Part shown: positions 8,001-12,176 of the stretch, one piece after another | How positions within the stretch are numbered: the stretch's first letter is position 1 | Layout: each line of letters starts with the position of its first letter | From: Planctomycetaceae bacterium | GTDB lineage: Bacteria > Planctomycetota > Planctomycetia > Pirellulales > UBA1268 | NCBI GenBank assembly: GCA_002862165.1 | Contig: PKCL01000171.1 | Span: forward strand, 1-12,176 | Direction of reading: 5' to 3' | DNA: 12,176 nucleotides | Translations under genes and position numbers: made by a program | Notes under the pieces: generated by a model | What the model was told of the DNA's origin: nothing | Seen by the model: only the letters and a program-made list of their open reading frames with translations | The model's database searches: none

Positions 8001-8276
8001 ATTTGCGTACCCCTTCTTATTTGTTACCCAAAGAACAAGGGGTGAGGCATCTATAGGCTCTACGAAAACACCTATTATCAGATGAACTCCCACTTCTTTA
8101 GCTGCGGCATGTGCTCGTACAACTCCTGACAGACTTGCTCGGTCAGTTATTGCGACTGCTGTATACCCTAAGGCAGCCGCCTGCACGACCAGTTCTTCTG
8201 GATGTGACCCTCCTTGCAAAAATGAAAAGTTTGTTGTGCAGTGAAGTTCTGCATAACGACCACTACGAACATGCAT
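5070..8276 (-). CDS. dnaE2: Error-prone DNA polymerase III alpha subunit (mutasome polymerase)
   Basis: DnaE2 (ImuC) is a C-family polymerase for translesion synthesis and damage-induced mutagenesis, working with ImuA, ImuB and the beta clamp. In order it shows a PHP domain (YAELHC near 8-13, AITDRASLSGVVRAH near 42-56), the polymerase palm and fingers with GRGSAANSA near 356-364, the catalytic motif PDIDIDF near 395-401, the third catalytic Asp in LKVDCLALG near 544-552, FGEYGFPESHAASFA near 735-749, helix-hairpin-helix segments, and an OB-fold (VTVVGVVLSRQRP to LEDETGVMN, near 972-1003). The short OB-type tail and absence of the DnaE1 tau-binding region, plus the imu neighbours, mark it as DnaE2. 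The PHP His-x-His is changed to His-Cys-Thr, so that site probably does not bind metal normally. The ATG at 8276 (1068 aa) has AGAGG about 8 bases upstream; a TTG at 8297 adds seven residues. It is 74 bp after imuB. Confidence 0.95.
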   Translation of the reverse strand: MHVRSGRYAELHCTTNFSFLQGGSHPEELVVQAAALGYTAVAITDRASLSGVVRAHAAAKEVGVHLIIGVFVEPIDASPLVLWVTNKKGYANLCRLLTTGFLKQGCLRECVGRSESELQNHDSRCLLTADEVAAHAEGLLAGLPLARLLRSAESAAGSIREWRDRLGSKLYGLAEVAMEGDDQERFENYARLSYQTQVPLVAAGDVRYHCRERQPLHDVLAAVRHGRTIESIQGELLSNGERHMQCVDQIVQRFSMLPDAVERTLEIASHCTFSLDELRYEYPHAVVPPGRTPKDYLSDLTWKGARKRYLNRVPEKVASLLEHELSLVHELGYESYFLTVFDVVRFARQRGILCQGRGSAANSAICYCLGITSVDPARMNVLFERFVSRERQEAPDIDIDFEHHRREEVLQYIYETYGRMRAAMTAEVICYRLRSAVRDVAKVLGFSLDRMNQLARILDVGDSTEQLPERLTESGVNPRSGSGQRLVMIVKQLIGFPRHLGQHVGGMVMTRGDLCELVPIQQARMNNRTVIQWDKNDLDEIGILKVDCLALGMLSAIHRAFDLVKQVGGPRLTLATVPPEDPSVYKMISKADTVGVFQIESRAQRSMLPRLKPACFYDLVIEVAIVRPGPIQGDMVHPYLRRRQGEEAVCYPSQEIREVLEKTLGVPLFQEQAMRLAVVAAGFTPGEADQLRRAMGAWRRTGVIHEFHQRLVDGMVSRGLSSTFAEQVFQQLKGFGEYGFPESHAASFALLVYVSAWLKAHYPAAFTASLLGSQPMGFYAPSQLVRDAQEHGVTVLPVCVQNSGWHATLETSGKSLPALRLGFEQVRGLGEVIGLRIEQARKSGLFISVQDFTRRCHATQSQLLSLARAGALKSLAGDRRQAIWDSMERNPEPGSMPLFEVGGCHGLNEMKSGSTEIVNLPTTSPLEDVLSDYRTSGLSLVAHPLQFLRSHLVQCGIVTTAIACAQSEGNRVTVVGVVLSRQRPATAKGIIFVTLEDETGVMNAIVPSTVWQHCDSQDRRAPVLMIEGQVQRRGEVVHLLAERLATWDESDTDESLLVGLPRISRDFC

Positions 8277-8350
8277 GGGCTTGCCTCTATCTCTCAATCA
8301 ACACCCTGTACAGTCAACCGCAAAGCGACACATAGACCACCGCATTCACG

Positions 8351-10129
8351 TCATCCATATGTTCCATGAAGAAACCATGCTCGCTTTTGAAGACCACGAA
8401 ACATCCAGAATCGTCCTCCACGGTTCGTTTCAAAGATGTAATAGTCTCGCCGCACTGTTGGGCCACGCCACCAAGCCGTTTCAATTCGCTCCGGCCCACG
8501 AGTACGCATCACTACATGAATCTGACCTTTCCAGGAAAAACGTACCGGCAGTCCATGAACACCCAGCGAAGACACCTCGAGTAAACGAGGACGAGCAAGC
8601 AAAAAAGTTGGACGACTAGGCCCTACAACAGACTTTGGAATCTGTGTTTTCTTTGACTCGAGCAAATGACCTGAACGACACGAACCTGAAGTACCTATTA
8701 CCTGAACTACTGGTGCTGCAACCCAAGATGCTTCTGGCTGGATATCAGACAACAACCGTGGTTCAACAACTGCACCACTTCCTAATCGGCTTGTTAAACG
8801 ATTCAGAAGTATCTCAAACTGCGACATATCTGATTGTGCTGGACCACGAAAAAGTGTTTGTTGTCGGCAGGGCAGGGTGCCTGCTGACAACACTTCTATC
8901 GACACTCCAGTAATTTCTCTTGGAAGATGAGTTCTCTCGAATCGCAGCATTACAAGATCCACCAAATGACTTGCCTTTGCTGTTGGCTTATAAAGACCAA
9001 CCTCAAGAACTGTTGATCCCGGAACTCCATTCGTGTCCAGTCTTACTTGTAAACTACTTACTCCCCGATTCGTAACAGCAAGTGGGCGGAGGCATTGATG
9101 AACCAGGCTTTCGATTAATTGACGAAAATATTTAAAGTCAAGATCACGACAGAGAATTGGCATTTCAAACGAATGAGTCGCTCCCAAAAGATCGCTTCCT
9201 TGCAATGGCGTAAGCGGGTCTGACGCGTCACCAAGAAAACGAGAGATCTGCAAGGAGATAACAGATCCAAAACGCTCCTGAAGACTCACCCTCGGCAACC
9301 GTAACAATTGACCGATTGACTCAACACCAACTTCAGCCAACGAATCGACTACATCAACCGGCAGCCGTAGTGACGTAATTGGCATCGAACCAAGAAATTG
9401 CTGCTGCTGGCCTGGAGGCACAAGAACCCACCGCTGCTGACGACTCAACCAATGACCATGACGGGAACTACGGGGCCCTTTCTTTTCCAGACAAGGAGAG
9501 CCGCGTACGCTTCTACTTACCTTTTTACAAAGATCGCCCGATGGCTGCTGACTCTTTGTAGCAATCTGACCAGCACAAAGAGCAGCCGCCCAAGAGGCTA
9601 CCGGAGTATCGGCAATAGCTGCCCGAGCATGGATTCCCCGAGCCGCTAATATCCAGACCACCATACGAACAAGTGGCAACTCACCGCCAAAAAATCGAGC
9701 TGTATCGGAAACATCAATCTGCAAACTATTCACAGAACGAATACTCTGCTTTTTTACCTTTCCATGATCTATCGCACGAATAACATCCGGACCAATCGCA
9801 ACCACTGGAGAGAAGCGGTGACACCAGCGACCCAACGTCTCAAGCACACGAATATCTCCAATACTATCTTCATAAATAATACGTGCGACACGAGAAGCCC
9901 TCTCACCGTATGCTGAGGTGAGTACCGCTAATGCTTCCGACAAAGAAAAACCAGGCTGAATGACTGGTTGAAATCCTTTACGCTTCTCAGGCGGCATAAC
10001 CCAAGCCCAAGATACTACCGACAGAACACCACGCGTATTCTGCCGACAAACAAAAACAGGGGATTCTCTAAGCCTAGGCTGCTGAAGCAATTGCCGCTGT
10101 ACAGGCCAACGAGGCAGCACTATGGTCAT
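8351..10129 (-). CDS. imuB: ImuB, non-catalytic Y-family polymerase scaffold
   Basis: ImuB resembles Y-family polymerases but lacks their catalysis. It bridges ImuA, DnaE2 and the beta clamp at damaged DNA. This 592-aa protein opens MTIVLPRWPVQRQLL, where a true Y polymerase would have the acidic DxD/FF motif. It carries the family block LQIDVSDTARFFGGE near 136-150, a thumb/helix-hairpin-helix segment (LRLPVDVVDSLAEVGV to LLRLPRVSLQERFG) near 254-288, the clamp-binding pentapeptide QQTLF at 423-427, and the ImuB C-terminal block (GPERIETAWWRG, RDYYIFE, RFWMFR, WFLHG) near 545-590. A polar Ser/Lys/Gln-rich stretch near 194-243 is probably a flexible insertion. The ATG at 10129 is chosen because it overlaps the imuA stop as ATGA, a sign of translational coupling, and matches the family start. 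An ATG at 10156 would add nine residues. Identification is firm; the non-catalytic role is family knowledge. Confidence 0.92.
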   Translation of the reverse strand: MTIVLPRWPVQRQLLQQPRLRESPVFVCRQNTRGVLSVVSWAWVMPPEKRKGFQPVIQPGFSLSEALAVLTSAYGERASRVARIIYEDSIGDIRVLETLGRWCHRFSPVVAIGPDVIRAIDHGKVKKQSIRSVNSLQIDVSDTARFFGGELPLVRMVVWILAARGIHARAAIADTPVASWAAALCAGQIATKSQQPSGDLCKKVSRSVRGSPCLEKKGPRSSRHGHWLSRQQRWVLVPPGQQQQFLGSMPITSLRLPVDVVDSLAEVGVESIGQLLRLPRVSLQERFGSVISLQISRFLGDASDPLTPLQGSDLLGATHSFEMPILCRDLDFKYFRQLIESLVHQCLRPLAVTNRGVSSLQVRLDTNGVPGSTVLEVGLYKPTAKASHLVDLVMLRFERTHLPREITGVSIEVLSAGTLPCRQQTLFRGPAQSDMSQFEILLNRLTSRLGSGAVVEPRLLSDIQPEASWVAAPVVQVIGTSGSCRSGHLLESKKTQIPKSVVGPSRPTFLLARPRLLEVSSLGVHGLPVRFSWKGQIHVVMRTRGPERIETAWWRGPTVRRDYYIFETNRGGRFWMFRGLQKRAWFLHGTYG

Positions 10130-11163
10130 GATACGCGACGTACTTTTCCCTGACATTCCAACTGCTCCGTAGTTTCGTAAAAATTCATATGCGTCTCGTG
10201 AAAACCTACGTGTTCTTTGCCATTTGTGAGATCAAGGACACACTCTACCGAAGGCTCCGATATAGCAACCATTGCATCCCATTGACCACCAACTTGCATC
10301 AACGTGAATGCTCGAGAATGAATCCAATGACCTGATGTTGATTGAAGCCTTGCTGAATCAACATTTCCACAAGATGACACATGCTGGTATCTATTCCGAA
10401 GAGAATGTGATAGCCCCACCTGAATTCGTGCTTCTGCCCATGTTGGCTCATGACGTGCACGAGATGGCCGTACGAACAAACCTACGGCGCCACTCGATCT
10501 TGCAGCCAACTGCCAGCGACGCATTGCTAGAGATGAAACGCACGCTGGCCAACCAACTACAGCTGCGATACTTGGACAACGCAACAACTGATCAATTGTC
10601 CAAAACTCATCGGCTTCATTCGCTGGATACACGATATAAAGTAGATGTTCTTCCCTGCTGTTCACTGTGTTCTTTTTACTCCAGCGACCACGAACATTCG
10701 AAGAACTTTGGGGCGAAAAAGATGGTGCAGATTCCAACCAGGGCATAATCGATGGTGGATAAAAACTTCTTGCACGATCTACAAGCACCACGGGACGACG
10801 TGCAGATAATTCATTCGCCGTCTGTAAATGAACAGCAACAGCTAAAGCTAGAGTTGTTGCCCCAGACGCTGATGCCACACTATCACCATCCGACTCAAAC
10901 CACTCCATAAGGGTGCCTAATCGCACTCCTTTGTATCTCAAGAGACGATCAAGTGAGGGCAGCCCACTGCTTACAACTGTTGGCTTGGATTCCTCATCAA
11001 TATATTTCGGCAATGAGGAAGAACCTGAAACCATTCGAGAAAGCTGCTGCAACCGTGCACGACCGCTTGCCTTATCAAGCTTAGAAAACAGTGGGTGTGC
11101 AGAAATATTTTTTGTCACAACATCAGACCAAAGAGAGGTATAGTGTACTTTCGTACAGTACAT
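10126..11163 (-). CDS. imuA: ImuA, RecA/SulA-like mutagenesis accessory protein
   Basis: ImuA is a RecA-fold accessory protein of the damage-inducible mutasome; it associates with ImuB and modulates RecA. The core is clear: SSGLPSLDRLL (65-75), GVRLGTLMEWFE (79-90), a degenerate ATP-loop region followed by a helix (about 91-112), VVLVDRARSFYPP (125-137), ANEADEFWTIDQLLRCPSIAAVVGWP (181-206), MRRWQLAARSSGAVGLFVRPSRARHEPTWAEARI (214-247) and a basic tail. Coordinates give the longest ATG frame (345 aa). That ATG lies inside the promoter described at 11141-11183, so translation probably starts downstream, at GTG 11118 (330 aa) or ATG 11034 (302 aa); neither has a strong Shine-Dalgarno and the family core begins after both. 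It is the first gene of the cassette and overlaps imuB as ATGA. No classical Walker A is visible, which is usual for ImuA. Confidence 0.88.
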   Translation of the reverse strand: MYCTKVHYTSLWSDVVTKNISAHPLFSKLDKASGRARLQQLSRMVSGSSSLPKYIDEESKPTVVSSGLPSLDRLLRYKGVRLGTLMEWFESDGDSVASASGATTLALAVAVHLQTANELSARRPVVLVDRARSFYPPSIMPWLESAPSFSPQSSSNVRGRWSKKNTVNSREEHLLYIVYPANEADEFWTIDQLLRCPSIAAVVGWPACVSSLAMRRWQLAARSSGAVGLFVRPSRARHEPTWAEARIQVGLSHSLRNRYQHVSSCGNVDSARLQSTSGHWIHSRAFTLMQVGGQWDAMVAISEPSVECVLDLTNGKEHVGFHETHMNFYETTEQLECQGKVRRVS

Positions 11164-11183
11164 GTTCTCGAGGTGCTCGTCAA
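11141..11183 (-). promoter_or_regulatory. imuA promoter with LexA-like SOS box
   Basis: On the minus strand TTGACG (11183-11178), a 17-bp spacer and TACTGT (11160-11155) form a sigma-70-like promoter. The -10 is the first part of TACTGTACGAAAGTACACTA (11160-11141). This matches the enterobacterial LexA consensus TACTGTATATATATACAGTA at 14 of 20 positions and differs by one base from the CTGT-N8-ACAG core. Within it, TGTAC-GAAA-GTACA (11157-11144) is a perfect dyad. A repressor here would block the -10, the usual SOS arrangement. LexA boxes vary strongly between phyla, so the regulator's identity is inferred from the site and from the genes it precedes. Confidence 0.6.
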
Positions 11184-11213
11184 GACTTTAATTCATCATA
11201 AATTTACTATTCG

Positions 11214-11219
11214 TATACT
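11214..11219 (+). promoter_or_regulatory. Possible -10 for the caspase-like gene
   Basis: TATACT matches the -10 consensus at five of six bases and lies in an AT-rich stretch facing the plus-strand gene. No good -35 is found at 16-18 bp upstream; the best, TTCATC at 11192, matches three of six. The predicted transcript start near 11226 would leave about 45 bases of leader to the ATG at 11271. Confidence 0.3.
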
Positions 11220-11260
11220 AAATAATGCCTTCATCAATTTTTACATTCAGACCAACTTTG

Positions 11261-11303
11261 CCCACTTCTTATGCAACACAAATACAAACCTCACCCACTT
11301 CTT
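11261..11303 (+). repeat. Two copies of CCCACTTCTT, 33 bp apart
   Basis: The decamer CCCACTTCTT occurs at 11261-11270, directly before the ATG at 11271, and again at 11294-11303, shortly before the second candidate start at 11319. The copies are identical and 33 bp apart, which is 11 codons in frame, so they may reflect an old local duplication around the start region. No function is evident. Confidence 0.4.
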
Positions 11304-12176
11304 TTGAACGTTCCAATCATGGGGCTTTTCAACCTCACGATCCCCGGATGTATCACGCTTTTTTTTGCCCTCACCTGCAAAACGCTACCTGCTCAAGACT
11401 TCACCACCTTCCAACAGACTGACTCACCAGCTGTGAGTAAAGCACTGGGTGTCACACCAAAACATTACCGACAACTTGAGCCATCGCTTTACTACCTCTC
11501 GCAACGATATGCTAGCAGCCTAAAAGACGTCTCTTCACAGGAGCGGCATACACGACTCGTGGCACTGGCACAATTCATTGATTCAAAGAGGAACGCAGTT
11601 ACAGATAATCCCGTGATTGGACCTGGGTGCAACTTGATCGGATTGCTTGATCCCAATCATGGCCTTGATCCAAAAGAAATTCTATCACTTGCCAAAGCCT
11701 ACGGCTGCACGTCAATCATTTTCAAAAAAACTAAGCCTTCAGAGACTCTAAAAACTGTTGGGGACAAATTTCTTCAATCGGTTGCAGGTGCCGTCCAATC
11801 AAAGGACATTCAAACAACCGTCATTGTACTAGGGCATGGTCTCCCAACAGAAATCCAGAGCTACCACATACCGGTTGATCGACTTGCAAAAACAATTCTT
11901 AATGCTGCTACACAAGCAGATAATGCTTCTTCTATCATTGACTTGAGTCACCTAACAATAATTTGTGACGACTGCTACAGCGCTGACTTCATGATCAATC
12001 TGGCTACAACGATAACTACTTCCTGCAGTGAACAGTCTCTTCATTTAAAACAGCTGCCGACGCTTATTGCTGGCACGAATCGAAACTGTGTTGGTCATGC
12101 CGACGTTGGGAAAAAGTTCGTACCCCACTTCTGGCGCGACGTTATTGAATTGTTTTACATTCGGCAACCTCACCCA
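11271..12176 (+). CDS. Exported caspase-like (clan CD) cysteine peptidase, partial at right edge
   Basis: The frame stays open to the last base, giving 302 residues without a stop. After a Lys-containing N-terminus a hydrophobic core (about LTIPGCITLFFALTC, 22-36) and LPAQD suggest a signal peptide cleaved near residue 41. Two features mark caspase/metacaspase-type peptidases: strand TTVIVL followed by GHG (H189), and strand LTIIC followed by DDC (C235), 46 residues apart, close to caspase spacing. A later strand (LPTLIAGTNRN, about 262-272) fits the next core strand of the fold. These peptidases cleave after a specific P1 residue; the substrate is not predictable here. The start is uncertain: ATG 11271 supplies a basic N-terminus, ATG 11319 gives a shorter one, and neither has a Shine-Dalgarno. 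It is divergent from imuA. The C-terminus lies outside the window. Confidence 0.65.
   Translation, partial: MQHKYKPHPLLLNVPIMGLFNLTIPGCITLFFALTCKTLPAQDFTTFQQTDSPAVSKALGVTPKHYRQLEPSLYYLSQRYASSLKDVSSQERHTRLVALAQFIDSKRNAVTDNPVIGPGCNLIGLLDPNHGLDPKEILSLAKAYGCTSIIFKKTKPSETLKTVGDKFLQSVAGAVQSKDIQTTVIVLGHGLPTEIQSYHIPVDRLAKTILNAATQADNASSIIDLSHLTIICDDCYSADFMINLATTITTSCSEQSLHLKQLPTLIAGTNRNCVGHADVGKKFVPHFWRDVIELFYIRQPHP

Noticed and set aside
8277..8297. TTG at 8297 as the dnaE2 start
   Set aside because: The ATG at 8276 has a well-spaced AGAGG and begins close to the conserved YAELHC; the TTG only adds seven unsupported residues.
8306..8313. Palindrome CTGTACAG upstream of dnaE2, resembling the imuA operator half-site
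   Set aside because: Only 8 bp, with no second half at the LexA spacing and no promoter hexamers around it; expected by chance.
10308..10748. 146-codon open frame on the plus strand inside imuA
   Set aside because: It lies wholly opposite a well-conserved ImuA coding sequence; its translation has no recognisable domain and no ribosome-binding site.

Overview
The window reads as an ordinary bacterial chromosome segment of moderate GC content. Eight genes lie head to tail on the minus strand, and one gene at the right edge is divergent on the plus strand. The set of an imuA-imuB-dnaE2 mutagenesis cassette, a long-form (about 300 aa) SAICAR synthase, a secreted caspase-like protein and an AsmA-like protein with few recognisable relatives is most reminiscent of Planctomycetes or a neighbouring phylum. 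This is an inference from protein style; no rRNA or other decisive marker is present.

Minus-strand layout, in the direction of transcription (high to low coordinates). imuA (ends 10126) and imuB (starts 10129) overlap by an ATGA and are followed closely by dnaE2 (8276-5070). Together they encode the inducible error-prone 'mutasome': an accessory RecA-like protein, a non-catalytic Y-family scaffold that binds the beta clamp, and a C-family translesion polymerase. After a 94-bp gap comes purC (4975-4055, purine synthesis). A 132-bp gap containing a strong dyad follows, then aroC (3922-2783, last step of the shikimate pathway). Next are a membrane-anchored AsmA-like protein (2727-1495), a delta-9-type fatty-acyl desaturase (1304-246), and the first 40 codons of rpsO (ribosomal protein S15) running off the left edge at base 1.

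Plus strand: a gene beginning at 11271 (or 11319) and still open at the right edge encodes a probable exported cysteine peptidase of the caspase/metacaspase type (clan CD). It has a His-Gly and an Asp-Asp-Cys motif, each preceded by a hydrophobic strand. It is divergent from imuA across a short AT-rich region.

The most interesting region is that divergent one. A TTGACG / 17 bp / TACTGT promoter faces imuA. Its -10 is embedded in a 20-bp sequence close to the classical enterobacterial LexA (SOS) box, which contains a perfect TGTAC-N4-GTACA dyad. It fits LexA-type control of the cassette, and it places the longest imuA start codon upstream of the predicted transcript start. Other notable points are a leader with three perfect small hairpins before rpsO, an 11-bp-period direct repeat upstream of the desaturase, and a tandem duplication of the ribosome-binding region before the AsmA-like gene. 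No tRNA, rRNA, CRISPR array, insertion sequence or phage gene was seen. No gene-free stretch exceeds 300 bases; the largest gap is 190 bp (1305-1494).
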